A DNA stretch of 64,000 nucleotides, taken from contig NZ_CP156081.1 in the NCBI RefSeq assembly GCF_039830135.1, positions 792,001 to 856,000 on the forward strand, written 5' to 3'. Each line of letters opens with the position of its first letter. Positions within the stretch are counted from its first letter, which is position 1. Source of the stretch: Defluviimonas sp. SAOS-178_SWC (GTDB lineage: Bacteria; Pseudomonadota; Alphaproteobacteria; Rhodobacterales; Rhodobacteraceae). The notes under the pieces were generated by a model that was not told the DNA's origin, did no database searches, and worked only from the letters and a program-made list of their open reading frames with translations. Positions 56,957 to 64,000 of this stretch are shown in pieces. Position numbers and translations under genes: made by a program.

Positions 56957-57387
56957 GCGCGGGCGGCGCGAAGGGCATGATCCTTCACGCCGGATGTGTC
57001 TGTCTGGGCGGTCGGGGGGTGCTGATCCTCGGGCCTTCGGGGAGCGGGAAGTCAGGCCTCGCCCTGCAGCTCATGGCCTATGGCTGCCGTCTCGTGAGTG
57101 ACGACCGCACCGCCGTTGCCGCGCGCGACGGCATTCTCATCGCAACCGCTCCCGAAGCGATCCGCGGGCGGATCGAGGCGCGCGCTGTCGGGCTTCTGAC
57201 GGCAGAGCCGGTGCGGGTCGCGCGGGTCGTGCTTGCCGTCGACCTCGCCCATCTGGAGGCCGACCGCCTGCCACCTTGGCGCATCCACACCGTACTTGGC
57301 GTCGATCTGCCCTTGCTTCACAGGGTCGAGAGCCCCCATTTTCCAGCCGCAATCCTGCAATATCTTAAAGCGGGACGGGCAGCATGA
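56953..57387 (+). CDS. hprK: Short HPr kinase/phosphorylase
   Basis: The 144-residue product is the alphaproteobacterial short form that contains only the C-terminal kinase domain. It starts at a GTG inside the chvG stop. The P-loop is [16 protein letters not shown], followed by [11 protein letters not shown] and [10 protein letters not shown]. Full-length Firmicutes HprK is about 310 residues; the N-terminal domain is absent here by family design, not by truncation. Its substrate, HPr with Ser46, is encoded three genes downstream. Confidence 0.92.
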   Translation: MSAGGAKGMILHAGCVCLGGRGVLILGPSGSGKSGLALQLMAYGCRLVSDDRTAVAARDGILIATAPEAIRGRIEARAVGLLTAEPVRVARVVLAVDLAHLEADRLPPWRIHTVLGVDLPLLHRVESPHFPAAILQYLKAGRAA

Positions 57388-58313
57388 CGGAGATGGATTT
57401 GGGGAATGGACGCATGCAGAGCGGTCAGCGGGTGGTGCTGGTGACCGGGCCTTCGGGCGCCGGCCGTTCGACCGCGATCCACGCGCTCGAAGATCTGGGC
57501 TACGAGGTCATCGACAATCTGCCTTTCAGTCTCATCCCGCGCCTGCTCGACGGTCCGCCGCTGGCGCGGCCCGTGGCGCTCGGCATCGATGTCCGGAACC
57601 GGGATTTCTCCGCCACGGCTTTGATCGAGCTTATCGACCGTTTGACGCGTCTGCCCGAGGTGGCGCCGGAAGTCCTCTATCTGGACTGCCGGCCCGAGGA
57701 ACTGATCCGCCGCTTCGGTGAAACCCGCCGGCGGCATCCGCTGACCGGCGCCGATACGCCGGCAGAAGGCGTGGCGAGCGAGATAGATCTGTTGGTGCCA
57801 ATCCGCGCGCGGGCCGAAGTGTTGATCGACACGTCCGATCTTTCGCCCCACGACCTAAAGGCGGAGGTCGGCCGCTGGTTCGGCGAGGGACCGGACCCGC
57901 GGCTCGCCGTCTCGGTCCACAGTTTTTCCTACAAACGCGGGGTGCCGCGCGGGGTCGACATGATGTTCGATTGCCGGTTCCTCAAGAATCCGCACTGGGA
58001 ACCGGAGCTGCGCGCGCTCGACGGCCGGGCGCCGGCCGTGGAGGAGTATGTCGCAAGCGATCCGCGTTTCGACGAGTTCTTCGCCCGCACCCGTGACCTC
58101 CTCCTCATGCTGCTTCCCGCGCATGTCGAGGAAGGGAAAAGCCATCTGGCCATCGGTTTCGGTTGTACCGGAGGGCAACACCGCTCGGTTGCCGTAGCGG
58201 AAAAGATGGCCAATGCGCTTGCGGAGGCGGGTTGGCAGGTGTCTAAGAGGCACCGGGAACTGGAACGACGGGCGGGTGGGGCGTCCGGCACTTTGCAAGG
58301 TGACAGGGCGTGA
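57384..58313 (+). CDS. rapZ: RapZ-like nucleotide-binding protein (YvcJ/RapZ)
   Basis: A 309-residue P-loop protein. In E. coli RapZ guides RNase E to the sRNA GlmZ, controlling glucosamine-6-phosphate synthase. The N-terminal Walker A is [20 protein letters not shown]. The C-terminal sensor half carries [20 protein letters not shown] and [16 protein letters not shown]. It overlaps hprK and the EIIA gene by 4 bases each. An sRNA partner has not been identified in this window, so the exact role in this organism is open. Confidence 0.92.
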   Translation: MTEMDLGNGRMQSGQRVVLVTGPSGAGRSTAIHALEDLGYEVIDNLPFSLIPRLLDGPPLARPVALGIDVRNRDFSATALIELIDRLTRLPEVAPEVLYLDCRPEELIRRFGETRRRHPLTGADTPAEGVASEIDLLVPIRARAEVLIDTSDLSPHDLKAEVGRWFGEGPDPRLAVSVHSFSYKRGVPRGVDMMFDCRFLKNPHWEPELRALDGRAPAVEEYVASDPRFDEFFARTRDLLLMLLPAHVEEGKSHLAIGFGCTGGQHRSVAVAEKMANALAEAGWQVSKRHRELERRAGGASGTLQGDRA

Positions 58314-58711
58314 TCGGGATCGTGATCGTCGCACATGGTGGTCTGGCGCGGGAATATCTTTCCGCCGTCGAGCACGTCGTGGGCAAACAAGAGGGCATCC
58401 GCGCGATCGCGATCGAGGAAGATCACGACCGCGCTGCCAAACAGGCCGAAATCCGTGCCGCGGCCGATGCCGTCGACACCGGGGATGGCGTTGTCGTCGT
58501 TACCGACATGTTCGGTGGCTCGCCGTCCAATCTTTCGCTCTGCGCCTGTGAGAGCAATGACCGCCAGATTCTCTACGGTGCCAACCTGCCCATGCTGATC
58601 AAGCTCGCCAAATCGCGGCACCTGCCGGTGCCGGAGGCTGCCGGCTCCGCGCTCGACGCCGGGCGCAAGTACATAAACTGTTATGTGGGTTCGGGTCAGG
58701 GTAGCCAATGA
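58310..58711 (+). CDS. Mannose-type PTS EIIA domain protein
   Basis: A 133-residue EIIA of the mannose family, starting at a GTG. The phospho-acceptor is His9 in VIVAHGGLA. The second motif [18 protein letters not shown] matches the fold. There is no IIB, IIC or IID component nearby, so it cannot make a sugar transporter on its own; a regulatory role in a phospho-relay with HPr is expected. It overlaps rapZ and hpr by 4 bases each. Confidence 0.92.
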   Translation: MIGIVIVAHGGLAREYLSAVEHVVGKQEGIRAIAIEEDHDRAAKQAEIRAAADAVDTGDGVVVVTDMFGGSPSNLSLCACESNDRQILYGANLPMLIKLAKSRHLPVPEAAGSALDAGRKYINCYVGSGQGSQ

Positions 58712-58977
58712 CGGCGCGGTCTTTGAAGATCATCAACGAAAAGGGGCTCCATGCCCGTGCCTCCGCGAAGTTCGTCGAAGTGGTCGAGGCATACGACGCC
58801 TCGGCGGAGGTCGGGCGCGACGGGATGAGCGTTTCGGGGGATTCGATCATGGGCCTTCTGATGCTCGCGGCATCGAAGGGCACGGTGATTGACGTTACGA
58901 CAAGCGGAAACGAGGCGGCAAAACTCGCCGATGCATTGGCCGCGCTTGTTGCCAACCGGTTCGGGGAAGACTACTGA
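58708..58977 (+). CDS. ptsH: Phosphocarrier protein HPr
   Basis: An 89-residue HPr with both regulatory sites: His15 in KGLHARASAKF (phosphorylated by enzyme I) and Ser46 in SGDSIMGLLML (target of HPr kinase). It closes the overlapping chvI-chvG-hprK-rapZ-EIIA-HPr run. Enzyme I (PtsP) is not in the window. The retained Ser46 fits the presence of hprK in the same operon. Confidence 0.94.
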   Translation: MTARSLKIINEKGLHARASAKFVEVVEAYDASAEVGRDGMSVSGDSIMGLLMLAASKGTVIDVTTSGNEAAKLADALAALVANRFGEDY

Positions 58978-59012
58978 GCCAGCCGGGACCGTGATGGGAG
59001 GACCCCCGGATT

Positions 59013-59873
59013 TTGCACGACGGAACCGAGACTGACCGAAGCGAGCCCGTATCCAAGCCATATGAGATGCGGCGGCTGTCCTATGCCGGGACGTTCAAGA
59101 ACCCGGTGAAGGCGGGCACGATCCGTACCGTCGAGTGGATGTCCGGAAAGCTCCCGCTTCTGAGGCTGATCCGCGATTTCGAGCGGACGGGCGTGCCGAC
59201 AGGGCAGGTTTTCTTCACCAAGGCGGTCGCGACGATGGGAATCGACGTCCTGACGCCGGAGGACCAGATCGCGCGCATACCCAGGGAAGGTCCGCTTGTC
59301 GTCGTGGCGAACCATCCGCACGGACTCGTCGACGGCTTGGTCATGGGTGACCTGATCGGCCGGGTCCGCACCGACTACAAGATCCTCACGCGCTCTCTCC
59401 TGACCGGAATCCCCGAGATCGAGGAGCACATGTTGCCCGTGCCGTTCCCGCATGAGGACAATGCCCGCGAACAGAGCCTCGAGATGCGCAACATCTGCAT
59501 GTCGCATCTGAAGGCGGGCGGCGTGATCATCCTCTTTCCCGCCGGCAAGGTCGCGACGACCAGGGGCTTCTTCGGACGTGCGGTGGAACCGGAATGGAAT
59601 CCGTTCACCGCGAAGATGGTGATGCGGTCGGGCGCGACCGTATTGCCGATCTTCTTTCCCGGCCAGAACACCCGGCTCTATCACGTCGCCGACAAGCTTT
59701 CCGCGACATTCCGCCAGGGATTGCTGCTGCATGAGATCTACCGGGCGCTCAACAAGCCCCAATCGCCGGTGATCGGGCACCCCATTCCGCCCGAGGAATT
59801 GCGGCGCTGGTCGTCGGATCCGCGTGGCCTTCTGGCCTGGCTGCGTCAGACCACGCTGGCCCTGACGGGCTGA
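59013..59873 (+). CDS. Lysophospholipid acyltransferase family protein
   Basis: A 286-residue PlsC-like acyltransferase from a TTG at 59013. The acyltransferase block reads VVVANHPHGLVDGLVMG, the NHPxGxxDG variant (His-X5-Asp) common in hemolysin-like acyltransferases. Block III is the LFPAGKVAT region. It probably transfers an acyl chain to a lysolipid, such as in phospholipid or ornithine-lipid synthesis. It lies 35 bp after ptsH, so it could be the last gene of that operon. The acceptor is unknown. Confidence 0.82.
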   Translation: MHDGTETDRSEPVSKPYEMRRLSYAGTFKNPVKAGTIRTVEWMSGKLPLLRLIRDFERTGVPTGQVFFTKAVATMGIDVLTPEDQIARIPREGPLVVVANHPHGLVDGLVMGDLIGRVRTDYKILTRSLLTGIPEIEEHMLPVPFPHEDNAREQSLEMRNICMSHLKAGGVIILFPAGKVATTRGFFGRAVEPEWNPFTAKMVMRSGATVLPIFFPGQNTRLYHVADKLSATFRQGLLLHEIYRALNKPQSPVIGHPIPPEELRRWSSDPRGLLAWLRQTTLALTG

Positions 59874-59892
59874 GGCGCTTCCGGCTGCCGGC

Positions 59893-60768
59893 TCAGCGGG
59901 TCGGGACGGGGGTGTCGCCGCGATAATCGTAGAACCCGCGCCCGGTCTTGCGCCCCAGCCAGCCGGCTTCGACGTATTTGGTCAGGAGCGGGCAGGGCCG
60001 GTACTTGGTGTCCGCCAGTCCTTCGTGCAGCACGTTCATGATCGCAAGGCAGGTGTCGAGTCCGATGAAGTCGGCCAGTTCCAGCGGCCCCATCGGGTGG
60101 TTCGCCCCGAGCTTCAGCGACTCGTCGATCGACTTCACGTTGCCGACGCCCTCGTAGAGCGTATAGACCGCTTCGTTGATCATCGGCATCAGGATGCGGT
60201 TGACGATGAAGGCGGGGAAATCCTCCGCACTTGCCGCCGTCTTGCCGAGCTTTTCGACAACGGCCAGAAGCGCCTTGTAGGTCGGCTCGTCGGTGGCGAT
60301 GCCGCGGATCAGCTCGACGAGCTGCATCACGGGAACCGGGTTCATGAAGTGGAAGCCCATGAACTTTTCCGGCCGGTCGGTGCGGCTCGCAAGGCGCGTG
60401 ATCGAGATCGACGAGGTGTTGGAGGTCAGGATCGTCGTCGGCTTCAGATGCGGGAGCAGATCCTCGAAGATCGCCTGCTTGACCGTTTCGCGTTCGGTCG
60501 CCGCTTCGATCACCAGATCGGTCTGGCCGAGGTCGGTCAGCTTCAGCGTGGTCCGCAGACGCCCGAGCGCTGCCGCCTTGTCCTCGGCCGTCACCTTGCC
60601 CCGGCTGACCTGCCGATCGAGGTTCCGGTCGATCAGCGCAACCGCCTTGTCGAGCGCCTCCTGGCTGATATCGGTCATCAGGACGTCAAAGCCGGCAAGC
60701 GCGAAGACATGGGCAATGCCGTTGCCCATCTGGCCCGCGCCGACGATTCCGACCGATCTGATTTCCAT
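59893..60768 (-). CDS. hbd: 3-hydroxybutyryl-CoA / 3-hydroxyacyl-CoA dehydrogenase
   Basis: A 291-residue NAD(P)-dependent enzyme. The N-terminal Rossmann motif is GIVGAGQMGNGIAHVFALAG. Next come the catalytic His region MGFHFMNPVPVMQLVELI and the C-terminal GPLELADFIGLDTC. The single-domain length matches Hbd/PaaH rather than multifunctional FadB. It would oxidise 3-hydroxybutyryl-CoA to acetoacetyl-CoA, or the reverse. It is convergent with the acyltransferase gene. Confidence 0.92.
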   Translation of the reverse strand: MEIRSVGIVGAGQMGNGIAHVFALAGFDVLMTDISQEALDKAVALIDRNLDRQVSRGKVTAEDKAAALGRLRTTLKLTDLGQTDLVIEAATERETVKQAIFEDLLPHLKPTTILTSNTSSISITRLASRTDRPEKFMGFHFMNPVPVMQLVELIRGIATDEPTYKALLAVVEKLGKTAASAEDFPAFIVNRILMPMINEAVYTLYEGVGNVKSIDESLKLGANHPMGPLELADFIGLDTCLAIMNVLHEGLADTKYRPCPLLTKYVEAGWLGRKTGRGFYDYRGDTPVPTR

Positions 60769-60930
60769 TGCCCGACCCCCGTTTAAGCTTGCGCAAGACC
60801 ATAGGCATCGCGCCGCCCCGGGCGCAAGGCATATCGGACGGGCGCAACCGCGCGAATTGAACGCTTAGCCATTTGGCAAGGCTTGGGGCGCAATCTGGTC
60901 CAGGGTGAGTCGAAACGAAGGTGGGAACCA

Positions 60931-61749
60931 ATGGTTTATGAATATGCGGGCGACAGCGCCCTCGACTACTTTCCTTGCCGCTACGGGCAATCGAAACTGC
61001 TGTTCCGGGGGCCGCGGCGCAAGCTGGAAGGGGTCTACGCGGCGGTCCTCGGCGGGACGGAAACCTACGGCAAGTTCGTCGCGGAACCCTATCCGGCTCT
61101 GCTCGAACGGGCGATCGGCCTTCCGGTCGTGAATTTCGGTTACATGAATGCGGGGGCGGATGTCTTCGTGGGGGAACCGGTGATCGTCGATGCCTGCTCA
61201 AGGGCGCGGGTGACGGTGATCCAGCTCATGGGCGCTCAGAACATGTCGAACCGTTTCTACGCGGTCCATCCGCGTCGAAACGACCGCTTCTTACGCGCGT
61301 CGACCCTGATGAAGACGATCTTCCGCGAGGTGGACTTCACCGAGTTCCATTTCACCCGGCACATGCTGTCCGCACTCAAATCGCAGGCGCCGGAAAAATG
61401 CGCGCTGGTCGAGGACGAGTTGAAATCGGCCTGGGTCGTGCGGATGCGGCATCTTCTCCAGAAGATCGAGGGCAAGACGGTGCTTCTCTGGATCGCCGGC
61501 GATCCCGGCGAGAACAAGGATGGCCTTGGCGCCGAGCCCCTGATGGTCGATGCGGAGATGGTCGCGGCGATCCGTTCTTTTGCAACCGACCTCGTTCGCG
61601 TCAATCCGAGCGGCGCAGCGATGCGGGCCGGGACCGACGGCATGCACTTCGCGCCGCTCGATGAGCCGGCCGCAGCGGCGATGCCGGGGCCGCGGGTTCA
61701 TGCCGAGGTCGCCGAGGCGCTCGCCCCGGTTCTGAAACGGATGCTCTGA
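60931..61749 (+). CDS. DUF6473-like protein, unknown function
   Basis: A 272-residue protein starting at the ATG at 60931, behind GAAGGTGGGA. The opening VYEYAGDSALDYFPCRYG and following FRGPRRKLEGVYAAVLGG match what I recall as the DUF6473 family of Rhodobacteraceae; this is from memory and needs a domain search. It has a GGTETYGKF segment early and a TDGMHFAPLD segment near the end, positions that recall SGNH-hydrolase blocks I and V, but the nucleophile Ser is not obvious. No signal peptide is seen. It is followed by a strong terminator. Confidence 0.72.
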   Translation: MVYEYAGDSALDYFPCRYGQSKLLFRGPRRKLEGVYAAVLGGTETYGKFVAEPYPALLERAIGLPVVNFGYMNAGADVFVGEPVIVDACSRARVTVIQLMGAQNMSNRFYAVHPRRNDRFLRASTLMKTIFREVDFTEFHFTRHMLSALKSQAPEKCALVEDELKSAWVVRMRHLLQKIEGKTVLLWIAGDPGENKDGLGAEPLMVDAEMVAAIRSFATDLVRVNPSGAAMRAGTDGMHFAPLDEPAAAAMPGPRVHAEVAEALAPVLKRML

Positions 61750-61753
61750 CGGA

Positions 61754-61781
61754 AAGGCCCCGCCGTTTCCGGCGGGGCCTT
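61754..61781. terminator. Intrinsic terminator between DUF6473-like gene and etfA
   Basis: The perfect 11-bp stem AAGGCCCCGCC / GGCGGGGCCTT closes on GTTTCC and is followed by TGTCCTGTTT. It lies between convergent genes, 4 bases after the stop of the DUF6473-like gene. Confidence 0.8.
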
Positions 61782-61817
61782 GTCCTGTTTCCTTCAGCGT
61801 CGTGCCGGCGTGGCCGC

Positions 61818-62744
61818 TCAGAGTTTTTCGGTGAGTTCCGGGACCAGGGCGAAGAGGTCGCCGACGAGGCCGTAATCGGCGACCTGGAAGATCGGGGCCT
61901 CTTCGTCCTTGTTGATGGCGACGATGACCTTGCTGTCCTTCATCCCCGCGAGGTGCTGGATCGCGCCCGAGATGCCGATGGCGACGTAGAGCGCCGGCGC
62001 CACGACCTTGCCGGTCTGGCCGACCTGCCAGTCGTTCGGCGCGTAGCCGGAATCCACCGCCGCGCGCGAGGCGCCCACGGCCGCGCCGAGCTTGTCGGCG
62101 AGCTTCTCGATCAGCGCGAAGTTCTCTTCCGAGCCGACGCCGCGGCCGCCCGAGACGACGATCCCCGCCGAGGTCAGCTCCGGACGGTCGCTCGCGGCGA
62201 CCTTGTCCTCGACCCATTCCGACAGCCCCGGATTGGCCGCCGCCCCGATCGTCTCGATCGGCGCCGAGCCGCCCGTCGCGGCCGGCTCGAAGGTCGAGGT
62301 GCGGATCGACACGACCTTCACCTTGTCGCCCGACTTCACCGTCTGGATCGCGTTGCCGGCATAGATCGGCCGTTCGAAGGTCTCGGCATCGACGACGCCC
62401 GAGACATCCGAGATCACCATCACGTCGAGAAGCGCCGCCACCCGCGGCAGCACGTTCTTGGCATCCGTCGTCGCCGGGGCGACGATGTGGCTGTAATCGC
62501 CCGCGAGGCTGACGATCAGCGCCGCCGTCGGTTCGGCGAGCCGGTGGCCGAGCGAGGGGTCCTCGGCGCAGAGCACCTTCTTCACGCCGGCGATCTTCGC
62601 CGCGTCCGCCGCCGCCGCGCTGGCCTTGGCCCCGGCGCAAAGCACCGTCACCTCGCCCATCTTCGCCGCCGCCGTCACCGCCTTCGCGGTCGCATCGACC
62701 GACAGATGCCCGTCGGTCACTTCCCCCAGCAGAAGAACAGCCAT
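61818..62744 (-). CDS. etfA: Electron transfer flavoprotein alpha subunit
   Basis: EtfA binds FAD and, with EtfB, carries electrons from acyl-CoA dehydrogenases to ETF-quinone oxidoreductase. The 308-residue protein has the C-terminal FAD-domain signature [20 protein letters not shown] and [20 protein letters not shown]. Its ATG overlaps the etfB stop by one base (TGATG). It would accept electrons from the Mcd-like dehydrogenase at 50-51.6 kb. Confidence 0.96.
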   Translation of the reverse strand: MAVLLLGEVTDGHLSVDATAKAVTAAAKMGEVTVLCAGAKASAAAADAAKIAGVKKVLCAEDPSLGHRLAEPTAALIVSLAGDYSHIVAPATTDAKNVLPRVAALLDVMVISDVSGVVDAETFERPIYAGNAIQTVKSGDKVKVVSIRTSTFEPAATGGSAPIETIGAAANPGLSEWVEDKVAASDRPELTSAGIVVSGGRGVGSEENFALIEKLADKLGAAVGASRAAVDSGYAPNDWQVGQTGKVVAPALYVAIGISGAIQHLAGMKDSKVIVAINKDEEAPIFQVADYGLVGDLFALVPELTEKL

Positions 62745-63505
62745 CAGATCACCCCCGCTTCGTCTTTGAGTTTCGCGATCAGCTCGTCCACCGATCCCAC
62801 CTTCACGCCCGCCTTGCGGCCCGCCGGCTCCGCCGTCTTCACCACCGTCAGGCGCGGCGTGACATCGACGCCGTAATCGGCGGCGGTCTTTTCCTCCAGC
62901 GGCTTCTTCTTCGCCTTCATGATGTTCGGCAGGGACGCATAGCGCGGCTCGTTCAGCCGCAGGTCCACCGTCACGATCGCCGGCATCTTGACCTTGATCG
63001 TCTGCAGGCCGCCGTCGACCTCGCGCGTCACCACCGCGCTCGCGCCCTCGAGCTTCAGCTCCGAAGCGAAGGCGGCCTGGCTCCAGCCGAGCAGAGCGGA
63101 CAGCATCTGGCCGGTGGCGTTCATGTCGTTGTCGATCGCCTGCTTGCCGCAGATCACAAGGCCGGGCTTCTCTTCGTCGACCACGGCTTTCAAGAGTTTC
63201 GCCACCGCCAGGGGCTCGATATCGGTATGCACGTCCGAGGCCGCCTCGATCAGGATCGCCCGGTCCGCGCCCATCGCCAGAGCCGTGCGCAGCGTCTCCT
63301 GCGCCTGCTTCACGCCGATCGACACCACGACGATCTCCTCGGCCTCGCCGCGCTCCTTGATCCGGATCGCCTCTTCCACCGCGATCTCGTCGAACGGGTT
63401 CATCGACATCTTCACGTTGGCAAGATCGACACCCGTGCCGTCCGCCTTCACGCGAACCTTCACGTTGTAGTCAATCACCCGCTTCACAGGCACCAATACC
63501 TTCAT
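62744..63505 (-). CDS. etfB: Electron transfer flavoprotein beta subunit
   Basis: EtfB binds AMP and docks with acyl-CoA dehydrogenases. The ATG at 63505 opens [19 protein letters not shown] and gives 253 residues. The family motifs [19 protein letters not shown] and [18 protein letters not shown] are present. The next gene upstream in the same direction, 151 bp away, is a PduO-type cobalamin adenosyltransferase. etfB and etfA form an operon. Confidence 0.96.
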   Translation of the reverse strand: MKVLVPVKRVIDYNVKVRVKADGTGVDLANVKMSMNPFDEIAVEEAIRIKERGEAEEIVVVSIGVKQAQETLRTALAMGADRAILIEAASDVHTDIEPLAVAKLLKAVVDEEKPGLVICGKQAIDNDMNATGQMLSALLGWSQAAFASELKLEGASAVVTREVDGGLQTIKVKMPAIVTVDLRLNEPRYASLPNIMKAKKKPLEEKTAADYGVDVTPRLTVVKTAEPAGRKAGVKVGSVDELIAKLKDEAGVI

Positions 63506-63656
63506 GGCTGGCAATCTCCCTTAACCGGACACCGCCCCCGGAGGAGCGGCAAGACAAACTCTCGTCCCGTCCCTTAGCGGTTCTGCGTCTGCGAAAACAG
63601 CGAAAAATCGACGCGCTTTGTCGCTTCGCCGCCACGAGTGCGACTGTTAGCGCCGG

Positions 63657-64000
63657 TCAGCGATTCGCGCCCGGAACCCAGAGCACGTCGGCACGACCGT
63701 CGTCGTTGGCGATGCGGGCGGCGACGAAGAACCAGTCGCTGAGCCGGTTGAGGTACTTCAGGGCCGCCGGGTTGATCGGCTCGGATTCCGAGAGCTCAAC
63801 GGCCAGCCGTTCGGCGCGCCGTGAAACGGTGCGGGCGAGGTGCAGATGCGCGGCAAGGGCCGAGCCGCCGGGAAGGATGAAGCTGCGCAACGGCGCAAGG
63901 CGCGCATTCATCGCGTCGATCTCGGATTCGAGCCGCGCGACCTGCGCGTCTGCCATGCGAAGGACGGGGTAGTCTGCTTCGCCATCCTTTTCCATCGCCG
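63657..64000 (-). CDS. PduO-type cob(I)alamin adenosyltransferase (N-terminus beyond window)
   Basis: The C-terminal 114 residues of an ATP:corrinoid adenosyltransferase. Family motifs seen are RSFILPGGSALAAHLHLART, TVSRRAERLAVEL, PAALKYLNRLSDWFFVAARI and the final VLWVPGANR. The enzyme makes adenosylcobalamin, the cofactor of ethylmalonyl-CoA and methylmalonyl-CoA mutases. The start lies off the right edge; family length is about 190 residues. Confidence 0.9.
   Translation of the reverse strand, partial: AMEKDGEADYPVLRMADAQVARLESEIDAMNARLAPLRSFILPGGSALAAHLHLARTVSRRAERLAVELSESEPINPAALKYLNRLSDWFFVAARIANDDGRADVLWVPGANR

Noticed and set aside
63645..63659. TGTTAGCGCCGGTCA resembling the pckA dyads
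   Set aside because: It overlaps the stop of the adenosyltransferase gene and lacks the matching right arm. A single half-site is expected by chance.

Overview
The window looks like a stretch of core chromosome from a GC-rich alphaproteobacterium of the Rhodobacteraceae (Rhodobacter/Paracoccus/Defluviimonas-like). The basis is the gene content: a pckA / chvI-chvG / short hprK / rapZ / PTS locus, a probable methylsuccinyl-CoA dehydrogenase, etfBA beside a PduO-type adenosyltransferase, paired peptide deformylase genes before fmt, and a split MnmC pair. No rRNA, tRNA, CRISPR array, insertion sequence, phage gene or integrase was found. Base composition is uniformly high GC. The exceptions are a few short AT-rich intergenic patches, near 6700-6760, 27935-28000 and 36340-36480.

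Left part (1-23 kb): a type I secretion pair cut by the window edge; mlaA-mlaC for outer-membrane lipid asymmetry; a class A penicillin-binding protein; glnK-amtB for ammonium uptake and sensing; an aromatic/aspartate aminotransferase with sseA; smpB; a minimal potassium channel; a YtcJ-type amidohydrolase; an acyl-CoA ligase; dapA; a soluble lytic transglycosylase; a DMT exporter; mnmD divergent from a FAD oxidoreductase; and a MaoC/FAS1-like dehydratase coupled to a GFA-GNAT fusion.

Middle part (23-46 kb): smc, a possible 42-residue exported peptide, an MltB-type lytic transglycosylase, a receiver-only protein behind a CtrA-like box, a PatB-type C-S lyase, def/def-like/fmt, a TRIC channel, rnhA, ispH, an NYN-domain protein, folK, rpoZ, a bifunctional Rsh enzyme, pdxJ-adh-acpS, lepB-rnc-era, a DUF1491 gene and recO.

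Right part (46-64 kb): a META lipoprotein, an MFS transporter, a membrane-anchored beta-propeller dehydrogenase fused to cytochrome c, probable mcd, a TauE permease, pckA, the overlapping chvI-chvG-hprK-rapZ-EIIA-HPr operon, an acyltransferase, a 3-hydroxyacyl-CoA dehydrogenase, a DUF6473-like gene, etfBA and the end of a cobalamin adenosyltransferase.

Several genes fit together. Mcd would pass electrons to ETF, and the B12 adenosyltransferase would supply the cofactor for mutases of the same ethylmalonyl-CoA/propionate pathway. The HPr/EIIA/HPr-kinase/ChvGI block is a regulatory, non-transporting PTS module next to the gluconeogenic gene pckA. I see no clearly undescribed multi-gene system. 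The most interesting items are a three-copy intergenic hairpin element with apparent compensatory stem changes, a deformylase paralogue that has lost catalytic residues, the GFA-GNAT fusion, the split MnmC pair, and paired dyads upstream of pckA.
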